Source: Candidatus Woesearchaeota archaeon
GTDB lineage: Archaea; Nanobdellota; Nanobdellia; SCGC-AAA011-G17; GW2011-AR17
Length of the DNA: 22,457 nt
Direction of reading: 5' to 3'
Assembly (NCBI GenBank): GCA_003694495.1
Contig: RFJO01000085.1
Span: 1-22,457, forward strand
Shown here in pieces: positions 12,655 through 20,916 of this stretch. Every line of letters begins with the position of its first letter. The first letter of the stretch is position 1. The notes below the pieces were generated by a model. The model had not been told where the DNA came from. It did no database searches and was given only the letters and a program-made list of their open reading frames with translations. Made by a program: the position numbers and the translations under genes.

Positions 12655-13190
12655 TTTCCAAAATAATCCTGTTTAACTGCTTTTGAGATTTCTGAAGCCA
12701 ACACTCTTGCAGCTTTCCCTTTATTTTCAGCATTTTTTACATCTTCATGCAAACATATTATTCCAAACTTTGGAGCCTTTGCACCGGTCTTCAAATGCCT
12801 AAACAACGACTTTTCCGCGCCAAGCAACTGCACTTTTGACGACGCCATCATTGCCAGTTTTTTTATTGAACCCGCCTGAGATACCAAGTTTGCACCAAGT
12901 TCAACGCCAGCAGTTTTTGTCAACCTTGGGCAATTCTTTAGCATAAGTTTTTCTAGTTGTTTAAAATTTTTAAGCCTAGCATCTTGCATTTTTTTTAATA
13001 ACTCCTGGTTAACCTCCCCTACCTTATCACCTAACATCAAAAACCTATTATTTAAGGTAGTTATCATTGAATCAAGTTCGCTTATAAGCCTTGACAAATG
13101 TATAATCAAATTATCTTCCGAAAAAGCTTGCTTCAATTTTTCTTCAGTTTCCTTTATCAACTTTATTCTCAAATCTTCCATATTATTCAT
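12651..13190 (-). CDS. nop5: Nop5/Nop56-like C/D RNP scaffold protein, minimal form
   Basis: The Nop domain is clear: CPRLTKTAGVELGANLVSQA, then GSIKKLAMMASSKVQLLGAEKSLFRHL and KTGAKAPKFGIIC, ending KGKAARVLASEIS plus DYFGK. This binds the L7Ae-kink-turn surface of C/D guide RNAs. A coiled-coil-like helical stretch precedes it (residues about 5-75). At about 179 residues it lacks the roughly 120-residue N-terminal domain that binds fibrillarin in known Nop5 proteins, and the basic C-terminal tail. An upstream ATG at 13214 would overlap the previous gene by 23 bases; 13190 or 13181 is more likely. It sits in an operon with fibrillarin downstream (4-base overlap). Confidence 0.88.
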   Translation of the reverse strand: MNNMEDLRIKLIKETEEKLKQAFSEDNLIIHLSRLISELDSMITTLNNRFLMLGDKVGEVNQELLKKMQDARLKNFKQLEKLMLKNCPRLTKTAGVELGANLVSQAGSIKKLAMMASSKVQLLGAEKSLFRHLKTGAKAPKFGIICLHEDVKNAENKGKAARVLASEISKAVKQDYFGK

Positions 13191-13191
13191 C

Positions 13192-13707
13192 TTAGAACAA
13201 ATGCTTTTTAACATGCTCTATTAAATCTTTCGCTTCATACTCAAGTTTATCTTCATATTCACTCAGTTTAGATTTTATGACATACTTCTCATACAACTCC
13301 CTCAAAAACTTCAAAAACTCAGTTTCTTCACCTTTTCTGTTAGTGAATTGCTTAGCATAATCTTTCTCCATGTTAGCATTAAACGTAATTTCAATATTTC
13401 CTTTGTTAGCTTTAATAGTCTTACCTTCCTTTTCTATAGCCACATCCTGCATATCCCTCAACCATATATCCACAGTTATGTCAAACTTAACATAATCAGT
13501 AACTTCTTTCACTGCCTTCCACGTGCCTTCAAAATACCCTCCCCCAGGTGTAGGCTTTTGCGAATGTCCTTTTTGAAAATTATCATACTTATGTTTTTTA
13601 AACCACGCAGGGATTTCTGATATTATAGCATTAAAATCAAAAAAGCCTTTATGTTTTATTATAACTCCTTCTATAACTCCAATTTTACGCTTTTTTTCTT
13701 TCCCCAT
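13192..13707 (-). CDS. Unknown 171-residue protein, paralogue A
   Basis: No known family is assigned. It is soluble, alpha/beta, and charged, without signal peptide. The middle part alternates strands around Trp63 (GTWKAVKEVTDYVKFDI), VAIEKEGK (89-96), GNIEITF (103-109) and MEKDYAKQF (113-121). The C-terminal 45 residues are helical (FLKFLRELYEKYV...DLIEHVKKHL). It has the same length and motif order as the protein at 13789-14304, so the two are paralogues. I recall similar proteins in DPANN archaea but no function. It is the first gene of the run with nop5 and fibrillarin, with its stop just before the likely nop5 start, which suggests a link to RNA modification or ribosome assembly (inference). 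Confidence 0.72.
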   Translation of the reverse strand: MGKEKKRKIGVIEGVIIKHKGFFDFNAIISEIPAWFKKHKYDNFQKGHSQKPTPGGGYFEGTWKAVKEVTDYVKFDITVDIWLRDMQDVAIEKEGKTIKANKGNIEITFNANMEKDYAKQFTNRKGEETEFLKFLRELYEKYVIKSKLSEYEDKLEYEAKDLIEHVKKHLF

Positions 13708-13756
13708 TAAACATTATAATGAGTGATTTCTTAATAATAGTTTCGGTCAATAGAAA

Positions 13757-13767
13757 ACTTTATATTG
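13757..13767 (+). promoter_or_regulatory. TATA box for paralogue B
   Basis: ACTTTATATTG is centred 26-27 bases upstream of the ATG at 13789, which supports that start and a leaderless mRNA. Confidence 0.5.
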
Positions 13768-13788
13768 TTTTTAATAATAATACATTTT

Positions 13789-14304
13789 ATGGCACAACGA
13801 GACTTTACCGCACCAGTAAAAACAATTTCACAACGAGCTGTATTAGATACAAAAGCTTTTATCAAATACTTGCACAAGATCATAAAAGAACGTCACTATC
13901 ATGACGCCATGGAACACAGCCATTCCGAGTCCACTTCCGATGACGGCAGCAAGTCTATCTCCTTTTATTGGACTGCAAAAAAGAAAGTTAGCAACTATGT
14001 AAAATTAGTTCTAGAGATAAGTTTTTCTGCAAACGTAAAAAACGTCAGCATTGAGAAAGACGGTAAAAAAAAGTTGGCCCAAGACGGTAATATTACTATA
14101 GAACTTGGCGGTTATATCCAAAAAGATTACGAAGACGAGTGGACAGTAAGGAAAAATAACCCTTTACGAAAAGTGCTTCGCGAAGTTTATGATAAAATTT
14201 TTGACCGTGACAGAATGGCAAACGCTGAGAATCAATTAGTAAAAGACATTGATTTGCTCATAAATGAAATTAAAGCTTACGTTAAAATGCAAAGGATTGA
14301 CTAA
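13789..14304 (+). CDS. Unknown 171-residue protein, paralogue B
   Basis: This protein matches paralogue A in length and in ordered motifs: YWTAKKKVSNYVK (for GTWKAVKEVTDYVK), VSIEKDGKKK (for VAIEKEGKTI), GNITIEL (for GNIEITF), IQKDYEDEW (for MEKDYAKQF) and LRKVLREVYDKIF (for FLKFLRELYEKYV). Its N-terminal third differs and is His/Ser-rich (ERHYHDAMEHSHSESTSDDG), so a metal site is possible but unproven. The ATG at 13789 is chosen over one 24 bases upstream because of the TATA box at 13757-13767. It diverges from paralogue A across an 81-base spacer and is followed 37 bases later by the permease gene, which has its own TATA box. Confidence 0.72.
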   Translation: MAQRDFTAPVKTISQRAVLDTKAFIKYLHKIIKERHYHDAMEHSHSESTSDDGSKSISFYWTAKKKVSNYVKLVLEISFSANVKNVSIEKDGKKKLAQDGNITIELGGYIQKDYEDEWTVRKNNPLRKVLREVYDKIFDRDRMANAENQLVKDIDLLINEIKAYVKMQRID

Positions 14305-14308
14305 CAAA

Positions 14309-14319
14309 AACTATTTATA
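14309..14319 (+). promoter_or_regulatory. TATA box for the amino acid permease gene
   Basis: ACTATTTATAA is centred about 27 bases before the ATG at 14342, again predicting a leaderless mRNA. Confidence 0.45.
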
Positions 14320-14341
14320 ATGATAACACCACTGTATTCTT

Positions 14342-15460
14342 ATGAACAAACAATACTTTGAAGCCGTTGCAATTCTTGTCGGCACAATCATTGGCGCTGG
14401 TGTTTTAGGCATACCATACGTTGTAGCTCAGTCAGGTATTGTTATTGGTTTGGCACACTTAATTTTGCTTGGCGTTGCTGTCCTCTTCATAAACCTATAC
14501 GTAGCAGAAATCAGTTTACGAACAAAAAAGAAGTATCAGCTTGTAAAGTACGCTGAGAAATATACAGGCAAGGTTGGCAAATGGCTCATGACATTTGCTA
14601 TGGTTGTAGGTATTTACGGCGCATTAATAGCTTACATCATCGGTGAAGGTCAATCATTAAGCGCCTTATTTGGTTTAGATTCTACAATAGCCATGTTATC
14701 TTTCTTTGTTATAATGTCAATATTGATTTATTTAGGTTTAAACATTATAGAGTCTTGGGAACTTATTCTTGGCATAATAATGCTCGGCATTCTTATGCTA
14801 ATCATTTTTCTAAGCTTACCGCATGCAAAATTTGAGAACCTTCTAAACATCAACTTGCACAACCTTTTCCTTCCCTACGGCGTGATCTTATTTTCTTTCA
14901 TTGGCGCCATGGCCATCCCTGAAATGAAAGAAACGTTAAAGCATCATAAAAACAAATTAAAGAACGCCATCATCCTAGGCTCCTTGATTCCCATAGTATC
15001 ATACATTTTGTTCGTCATAGTTTCAGTTGCAGTTACTGGCATTAATACTGAACAGATTGCAACAATAGGTTTAGGGAAAGCAATCGGCACTCACATGATC
15101 TTGCTTGGCAACCTGTTTGCAATTTTTTCCATGGCAACAAGTTTTCTTGCCCTTGGGTTAGGCTTACAATGGATGTACACTTACGATTTTGGTTTGAAAA
15201 AAAATTTATCGTTCATATTAACCATTTCCTTACCCCTTTTTGTTGTATTGCTCAACCTTACTTCTTTTGTTCAAGCATTAAGCATAACAGGCGCAATTGC
15301 CGGGGGCATTGAAGGTATCGTGATAGTTTTCATGTTACACAACGCAAGAAAAAAAGGTGAAAGAAAACCTGAATTTACAGTGAAAACAAACAAAGTCATC
15401 AGCACAATCCTTGCAACCTTATTCATCTTAGGCATAATTTACACATTTGTAACGTTATAA
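14342..15460 (+). CDS. Aromatic amino acid permease-like transporter (AAAP/HAAAP type)
   Basis: The 372-residue membrane protein has about 11 hydrophobic segments. The first helix carries the broken-helix motif GTIIGAGVLGIPYVVAQSG (residues 14-32), the substrate and ion site of LeuT-fold transporters. Later motifs are FSFIGAMAIPEMKETLKHH (about 185-203), typical of the amino acid/auxin permease and aromatic permease families, and a conserved loop LRTKKKYQLVKYAEKYTGK after helix two. These carriers import amino acids with H+ or Na+; the aromatic label is only the closest family, and the substrate cannot be read from the sequence. No dedicated biosynthesis genes are nearby. Confidence 0.82.
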   Translation: MNKQYFEAVAILVGTIIGAGVLGIPYVVAQSGIVIGLAHLILLGVAVLFINLYVAEISLRTKKKYQLVKYAEKYTGKVGKWLMTFAMVVGIYGALIAYIIGEGQSLSALFGLDSTIAMLSFFVIMSILIYLGLNIIESWELILGIIMLGILMLIIFLSLPHAKFENLLNINLHNLFLPYGVILFSFIGAMAIPEMKETLKHHKNKLKNAIILGSLIPIVSYILFVIVSVAVTGINTEQIATIGLGKAIGTHMILLGNLFAIFSMATSFLALGLGLQWMYTYDFGLKKNLSFILTISLPLFVVLLNLTSFVQALSITGAIAGGIEGIVIVFMLHNARKKGERKPEFTVKTNKVISTILATLFILGIIYTFVTL

Positions 15461-15508
15461 CTATTTTCGTACAATCATTAAACAAAATTAAAGTTTTCAA
15501 ATAAGCAA

Positions 15509-16588
15509 TTATGCTTCATTAACTGCAAAACCTGGGCTTTCCACATTGGTTGTTGAAGTTTGGCCAATAGTCAAACCATCAAGCACAACATCCCAATCAT
15601 TCTCATTCAATTTATCTGAAAGGCTCTTATGCACTGCTCTACGAATAACACTTGCCCCATTTTTATTTATATGAGAAAATGTCCAAAAATTTTTGTTTGA
15701 AGCGTCATAATACCCTGCCGGCACTCCGCCTGTACCAGTTGAAAGTTCATTTATCATTGAATATTCGCCCCTCAATGTTGGAGATGTCCATACAGATATA
15801 CTAGGCCCATGAGAGAGATAAAGAACATACTGTGAACCATCAAAAAATATATCAGGGTCAGATGCAGAACGCCATTTACTTGACTTATCAAGATGTACTT
15901 TTATACGGTTACCTTCATCAAGGATAAATTGTTTGCCTTCACTTCCTTCGACTTCTGTAGCTGAACCGATAACATTGTCACATGATTCCTGGTTAGGCGG
16001 ACAACTTGCAGGGTCGCTTCCTTTCCTCCCGTATAAGAAAAAAAGAACTAACCTGCCTTTATCATCGATAAATAAAGAAGGATCTACAAAATGTATATCA
16101 CTTCCCTGTATTGTAACTTTTTGTGGTTCATATAACAACTTATTCTTTAAATCATAACGTACAAGCTCATTTCTTGAAGTATAAATGTACAAAAAATCAC
16201 CCCTCCTAATTATATCAGGCACAGACCCTGAAAATGGCTCCCAATTTTCTACAACGTTCCAATGTTCGCCATCATTGCTTTGGCTGAGGTATACCTTATG
16301 ATTCCTAGGATCACATTGAGTTATTGAAGAATCACACGCATGAAAAACAAGCAGATATTTGCCATTTATGTTTAAATCTTTTACCCGAGACTGAGGGATT
16401 TGTTCTTGAATTTTCGGCTGGTTTTCATTAGATTCTTGTGGCAAAGTTTTAGGTTCTTGTTCATGTGGTGGAACAAAATTTTCATCTAATGGCATTGGCC
16501 GTGGCCTTGGGCCTCTACAACTCGTTAATAAAAATAAAATGGTTAAACAAAATAAAGTTATTAAAACCAACCTTAATGTTATCTTCAT
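15509..16588 (-). CDS. Lipoprotein with GH43-like five-bladed beta-propeller
   Basis: Residues 1-23 form a signal peptide with the lipobox LLTSC; Cys24 would be lipidated, tethering the protein outside the cell. A Pro/Glu/Gln-rich linker (25-70) follows. The rest looks like the beta-propeller of glycosidase families 43/32/68: repeated strands with DGEHWNVVENW, VPDIIRRGDFLYIYTS, VDPSLFIDDKGRLVLFF and ASDPDIFFDGSQYVLYLSHG. The Asp residues of VPD, VDP and SDPD resemble the catalytic Asp sites, but a matching Glu acid could not be assigned, so activity is open. Cysteine pairs suggest disulfides. A ribosome binding site (GAGGTGAG) about 3 bases before the ATG supports the start; most neighbours lack one. 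It may bind or cut extracellular polysaccharide. Confidence 0.75.
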   Translation of the reverse strand: MKITLRLVLITLFCLTILFLLTSCRGPRPRPMPLDENFVPPHEQEPKTLPQESNENQPKIQEQIPQSRVKDLNINGKYLLVFHACDSSITQCDPRNHKVYLSQSNDGEHWNVVENWEPFSGSVPDIIRRGDFLYIYTSRNELVRYDLKNKLLYEPQKVTIQGSDIHFVDPSLFIDDKGRLVLFFLYGRKGSDPASCPPNQESCDNVIGSATEVEGSEGKQFILDEGNRIKVHLDKSSKWRSASDPDIFFDGSQYVLYLSHGPSISVWTSPTLRGEYSMINELSTGTGGVPAGYYDASNKNFWTFSHINKNGASVIRRAVHKSLSDKLNENDWDVVLDGLTIGQTSTTNVESPGFAVNEA

Positions 16589-16698
16589 GCCTCACCTCTA
16601 CAAATTAATATAATTTAAGATGTATTATATATTTAAAGTTTGTTATAAATTTAAAAAATCATTATGCATCAATCTTAGATTTACACATTTCTAACCTC

Positions 16699-17997
16699 TT
16701 ATTTCCCTACAACTTTTATCTTATTAAACAATATTCTAGGAAAATAACAGCCGCCACTTACGTTTAAGGAATGTTCAAGCTTTTTATCCACCTCTCCAAC
16801 ATCTTTCATCATGTCAAAAAAATTCCCTGCAATCATTATATCACTCAGCGCATGTTTCACTTCTCCGTTTTCCACCATATAACCTTCCATCACGCCCAAC
16901 GAGAAATCTCCTGTAACTTCGTTCATGGTATGCGTACCCAGCACAGACCTTACAAATATTGCTTTTTTGGTTTCTTTTAACACGTCAGACTTACCTTTTT
17001 TTATTATGATATTATTAGGCATTATTGTTGGCGATGTTGTCGGCGTCCTGTATGCGTTACCTGTGCTTGTAGTATTATTTATTCTAGCATAGTATTCATT
17101 ATACAAAGGTTGTACAAATACACCTTTATCAACAACCTTAAACTTTCTTGACTTGGTGCCTTCAGAATCAAAAGGCCTTGACGCAAACAGTTTTGGGTTT
17201 GTAGCGTCATCCACAATAGTGATTTTCTCATCAAAAACTTTAGCGCCAGTTTTTAGCAACGATTTTTTCAAAGTAATATTTTCTCCTGATACGCCAAACA
17301 CATAAGCTTGGCTAAACAAACATGATAAAGCTTCAACATCCATTATTATCGGCATTTGTGCTGTTTTAATTTGTTTCTTGTTAGACATTGCAACCAGCCT
17401 TTGAGCATAATCCTTTCCCAATCTTGGATTTAAGGCCTTATTATCCCCAATTTCAATTTCCATGTTAACCAGCTTGCCTTTATCTTTAAACATAATTTCC
17501 CCTGCAAACACATTATCCGCTATTGTCGTTTTAGCCTTCACACCATTCGAATTCATTATCATAGTCGTTGTAACTGACTTATTCAACATTCCTAACGACA
17601 CTTTTATGTTAGGGTTGATATTTTTCAGTTCAGACGAAAACTTATGCACAAAGGTTCTAAAATCCTCAGGAGTCAGTTTAAGCAATGCATTATCTGGCAT
17701 AAACTTGTCATACTTTGCCGGCATTACAAACCCTGAAAAATTATTGTCTTCCTTGTTAGACTTAGCAACTTTAACCGCGGCATCAACACAATTTTTATAA
17801 TGGTTAAGGTTGGATGTATAAGCCAAGCCAACCCTCTTGCCTAACGCCACCCTCACGCTCAACGACCCAGTTTCGCCTTCAGAAACATAATCAATTTTAT
17901 CGTTTGCAACTTCTGCAGATAAACTATTATTGCTCTTATAATATATCTCATAGCTTAAACCTTTCCTTTCAAGATACTTTTCAACTTTATCTATCAC
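16699..17997 (-). CDS. tldE: TldE/PmbA, partner of TldD protease
   Basis: This 432-residue protein belongs to the TldD/PmbA family. Visible features are the N-terminal alternating strands (YKSNNSLSAEVANDKIDYVSEGETGSLSVRVALGKRVGLAYT), the middle AEVFG-like block VFGVSGENITLKKSL, PFDSEGTKSRKFKVVDKGVF and the C-terminal GDFSLGVMEGYMVENGEVKHALSDIMIAGNFFDMM. It lacks the HExxxH metal site of TldD, as TldE subunits do. In known heterodimers TldE and TldD degrade unfolded peptides or mature modified peptides inside a closed chamber. The start codon is GTG, and GTGA overlaps the tldD stop by 4 bases, so the two subunits are coupled. Confidence 0.93.
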   Translation of the reverse strand: MIDKVEKYLERKGLSYEIYYKSNNSLSAEVANDKIDYVSEGETGSLSVRVALGKRVGLAYTSNLNHYKNCVDAAVKVAKSNKEDNNFSGFVMPAKYDKFMPDNALLKLTPEDFRTFVHKFSSELKNINPNIKVSLGMLNKSVTTTMIMNSNGVKAKTTIADNVFAGEIMFKDKGKLVNMEIEIGDNKALNPRLGKDYAQRLVAMSNKKQIKTAQMPIIMDVEALSCLFSQAYVFGVSGENITLKKSLLKTGAKVFDEKITIVDDATNPKLFASRPFDSEGTKSRKFKVVDKGVFVQPLYNEYYARINNTTSTGNAYRTPTTSPTIMPNNIIIKKGKSDVLKETKKAIFVRSVLGTHTMNEVTGDFSLGVMEGYMVENGEVKHALSDIMIAGNFFDMMKDVGEVDKKLEHSLNVSGGCYFPRILFNKIKVVGK

Positions 17998-19343
17998 TTT
18001 GCTCCACCAACTGTTGCATTTTCAATCAACATATGCGGCCCGCCATCGCTCACAGGCACATACTGTCCGGATTTACCGCAAAAGCCTGAACCATACTTCA
18101 TATCATTCCCTATAAGCTTTATGTTAAACATTGTCTTCATTATATTCCCCACCAATGACACACCTTTCACCATATGCTTAATTTCTCCGTTCTCAACCCA
18201 ATATCCTTCCTTGGCATTAAACAAGAACGAACCCCCGCCAGTGTCAACCTGCCCACCTAAGGAATCTTTCAAGTAGTAGCCTTTTTTCACCTCAGCCAGC
18301 ATTTCTTCAAAACTAGAATCGCCTTTTTCAACATAAGTTGTAGTCATACGCGGTATAACCCTGTTCATGACACTTTGCGCTCTGCCGTTGCCGGTTAATT
18401 TTTGGTTAAACTTTTTTGCAGTTGTCCTGCTATGCATAAACGAATTAAGCACGCCATTTTGTATAAGTTTAGTTTTAGTCGCTTTAACACCTTCAGAATC
18501 AAACGGCGTCCACCCCCATGTTTTAAGGTTACCATCATCAGATATTGACAACTGTTCGTTCGCAATCTTTTCCCCAGTCTTACCTGTCAAAATTGAAACA
18601 TTATTCATAACTAAGTCAGCCTCGCACGCATGCCCAACAGCTTCATGCGCAAAAACGCCTGTCAAATGGTTATCGGCTATAACCTTAAACTTCCCGCCCT
18701 TCGCCAACTTTGCGTCAAGCATTTGCTCAGCCTTCCTCATGGCCTCCTTAACATCTTTGGCAGCATTTTTCACAACCTCGTACCCTCCCTTATCCCTAAC
18801 AATTTTAACATAATTCTGCAATTCATTGTTGCGCTTAGCTATCGGCACAATTGCCAAGCTTGTTGCACAATCTTTCCACAAGATCTCGCTTGACTCTGTG
18901 TTCATAAACTTATGCTCTTGCACAATATCATTATACGTCAGCCTTAAGTTTGGAATATTGTTAAACCCTTCCTTGTCATCCAACCCTTGTACAAACTCTT
19001 TTTTTGTTATTATGTCCACATCTAAAGGGTTAACTTTAAACTTTGTAACAATTTTTTTCTTTACTGGCTTTGCATAACTAAAATCTATTATATTATCGTT
19101 AGCTTTTGCATTAGCTATTGCTGAATTTAACAGCTTAGCATAATCATTGTTATAAGAATACGCCGCACCAAGCCTGCCTTCAAACACAACCCTTACAGCA
19201 TAAAGTTTATTTTCCCCGGCTGAAATTTGTCTTATTTCCTTATTAACAGCTTCAACGATTGTAGAGCTAGACACTTGTTCTAAAACTTCAGCATACTCAG
19301 CCCCTTTTTTTTCAGCCAGTGTTAAAACTTTATCCATACTCAT
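17994..19343 (-). CDS. tldD: TldD metalloprotease
   Basis: The 449-residue protein carries the active-site motif HEAVGH at 233-238 (FAHEAVGHACEADLV), whose two His bind zinc with a downstream Cys (candidate: Cys in YGSGFCGKSGQ, near 438). Other TldD blocks are TGKTGEKIANEQLSISDDG, WGWTPFDSEGVKATKTKLIQNG, MHSRTTAKKF, LGGQVDTGGGSFLFNAKEGYWVENGEIKHMVKGVSLVG and the C-terminal DGGPHMLIEN. TldD pairs with TldE. No modified-peptide precursor or radical SAM gene is seen nearby, so general peptide degradation is more likely than natural-product maturation. A TATA-like box (CTTATAAAGA, about 19363-19372) inside the end of the upstream gene would give a leaderless start. Confidence 0.95.
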   Translation of the reverse strand: MSMDKVLTLAEKKGAEYAEVLEQVSSSTIVEAVNKEIRQISAGENKLYAVRVVFEGRLGAAYSYNNDYAKLLNSAIANAKANDNIIDFSYAKPVKKKIVTKFKVNPLDVDIITKKEFVQGLDDKEGFNNIPNLRLTYNDIVQEHKFMNTESSEILWKDCATSLAIVPIAKRNNELQNYVKIVRDKGGYEVVKNAAKDVKEAMRKAEQMLDAKLAKGGKFKVIADNHLTGVFAHEAVGHACEADLVMNNVSILTGKTGEKIANEQLSISDDGNLKTWGWTPFDSEGVKATKTKLIQNGVLNSFMHSRTTAKKFNQKLTGNGRAQSVMNRVIPRMTTTYVEKGDSSFEEMLAEVKKGYYLKDSLGGQVDTGGGSFLFNAKEGYWVENGEIKHMVKGVSLVGNIMKTMFNIKLIGNDMKYGSGFCGKSGQYVPVSDGGPHMLIENATVGGAK

Positions 19344-19360
19344 TTTAGAGATTTAATTCT

Positions 19361-19690
19361 TTATAAGTCTATCCGAAACTCTAAACCCTGTTCATAAAAA
19401 CCCAGTTTTTTGTAGAGTCTATGCACATTAACATTTCTATGCCTCGATGTACAAATTAATTTATAACAATTCATTTTTCTTGCTTCATCTATAACTTTTT
19501 TTACCAACCTACCCCCGTAACCTTTTTTTCTATAACTTGGTTCAACATAAAGATCTTCCAATAAAGCAAAGGGCTGGTTATGTAAATCATTGTTAAGGAT
19601 ATATAGGTAAACTCTTGCCACTTCAACATTGTTGTCTTCAATATAATATTTAGTCCCTAAAGGCTGTACTTGTTTCTGTTTTATCCCCAT
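19361..19690 (-). CDS. GNAT-family N-acetyltransferase
   Basis: The 109-residue protein is a short GNAT acetyltransferase. The acetyl-CoA pyrophosphate loop is YRKKGYGGRLVKKV (R/Q-x-x-G-x-G/A at about 53-60), preceded by the strand LLEDLYVEPSY and followed by CYKLICTSRHRNVNVHRLYKKLGFYEQGLEFRIDL, which matches motif B. It lacks the first two helices of larger members, so the N-terminus is minimal. The substrate (protein, amine or antibiotic) is not deducible. A TATA-like element (TTATAAAAAG, about 19706-19716) lies upstream. The tldD gene starts 17 bases after its stop, but tldD seems to have its own promoter. Confidence 0.88.
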   Translation of the reverse strand: MGIKQKQVQPLGTKYYIEDNNVEVARVYLYILNNDLHNQPFALLEDLYVEPSYRKKGYGGRLVKKVIDEARKMNCYKLICTSRHRNVNVHRLYKKLGFYEQGLEFRIDL

Positions 19691-19781
19691 GCAAATAATT
19701 AACTTCTTTTTATAATAAATAGTTTATGAAGTCCTAAAAATGGAAAATCTTAAATATTCTCTACCTCTAACTTAAAGAAAG

Positions 19782-20909
19782 ATGGAAGAATTCAAAGTTA
19801 CGCCATGGGAAATCTCTGGGAACATAGATTACAATAAATTAATTACTGAATTTGGTTTAGAACCTATTGACAAGGAAAAGCTGCCCAAATTATTCCTGGA
19901 CAATGTACTGTTCAGGCGCGGCATAATTTTTGCGCACAGAGACTTTGGCAAGATTTTAATGGCAATAAAAAACAAAAAACCTTTCGTCATGATGACTGGG
20001 TTAATGCCCTCAGGCAAGTTCCATTTTGGCCACAAGATGGTTGCAGATCAAATAATTTTTTACCAGAACCTTGGCGCCAAAGTTTACATTGCTGTCGCTG
20101 ACATTGAAGCTTACAATTCAAGGAACCCTAACCTGAAACAGCTTCACGAAACAGCAATTGAAGAGTATCTCACAAACTATGTTGCATTAGGGTTAGACTT
20201 AAAAAAGTGCGACTTTTATTTCCAGTCTCAACGTTCAAACGACGGCAAAAAGTCTAACGCTTATTATTCCCTTGCAAACATGTTATCCCGTCATGCAACA
20301 TTCAACGAGTTCCGTGCAATTTACGGCGAGATAACCCCTGCAAAAATGTCAGCTGCCTTATTACAGGCATCAGACATGCTTCACCCTCAATTGAAAGAGT
20401 TTGAAGGCACAACCCTTCCTACTATAATCCCTGTTGGCGCAGACCAAGACCCGCACTTACGCCTTGCCAGGGACGTTTCCAAACGGATTAAACTCCACAA
20501 ATTCGAACAACTATCATCAACATACCACAAATTCATGCCTGGGTTGAAAGGCGGCAAGATGTCATCCTCTGACGAAACAACTTATATTGCGTTAACCGAA
20601 GACCCCAAGGCTGCCACAAAAAAAGTTAACAAATACGCGTTTTCCGGCGGCCAATCAACAGTAGAAGAGCACCGTAAGAAAGGCGGCAACCCTGAGATTG
20701 ATGTTGCTTACCAAATGTTGCTTTATGGTTTAGAAGAAAATGACGAAAAGCTTGAAGAAATATACTATGATTACAAGTCAGGCAAGATGCTTACCGGCGA
20801 ATTAAAACAATACCTTAATGAAAAGTTAACAAAGTTCCTTGAACAGCACCATAAAAACCGTGAGAAAGCAAAAACAGTTGTACAAGAATTCTTAGAAAAG
20901 CAAAAATAA
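19782..20909 (+). CDS. trpS: Tryptophanyl-tRNA synthetase (archaeal/eukaryotic type)
   Basis: The 375-residue enzyme charges tRNA-Trp. It is a class I synthetase with the HIGH-like motif GKFHFGH (78-84) and KMSSS (259-263). The N-terminal extension VTPWEISGNIDYNKLITEFGLEPID is the beta-hairpin and helix segment that defines the archaeal/eukaryotic TrpRS and TyrRS clade, and GADQDPHLRLARDVS is the conserved Trp-specific block. Length is normal for archaea. A TATA-like box (TCTTAAATATTC, about 19746-19757) about 30 bases upstream points to a near-leaderless mRNA. It ends 7 bases from the stop of the opposing winged-helix gene. Confidence 0.96.
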   Translation: MEEFKVTPWEISGNIDYNKLITEFGLEPIDKEKLPKLFLDNVLFRRGIIFAHRDFGKILMAIKNKKPFVMMTGLMPSGKFHFGHKMVADQIIFYQNLGAKVYIAVADIEAYNSRNPNLKQLHETAIEEYLTNYVALGLDLKKCDFYFQSQRSNDGKKSNAYYSLANMLSRHATFNEFRAIYGEITPAKMSAALLQASDMLHPQLKEFEGTTLPTIIPVGADQDPHLRLARDVSKRIKLHKFEQLSSTYHKFMPGLKGGKMSSSDETTYIALTEDPKAATKKVNKYAFSGGQSTVEEHRKKGGNPEIDVAYQMLLYGLEENDEKLEEIYYDYKSGKMLTGELKQYLNEKLTKFLEQHHKNREKAKTVVQEFLEKQK

Positions 20910-20916
20910 AAAATTG

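Noticed and set aside
13191..13214. Longer Nop5 start at 13214
   Set aside because: It would overlap the preceding gene by 23 bases with no ribosome binding site; 13190 follows that gene's stop directly.
16589..16698. Hidden small gene or RNA between the lipoprotein and tldE
   Set aside because: The 110-base spacer is AT-rich, holds only the upstream ribosome binding site region of the lipoprotein, and shows no stable fold or frame.
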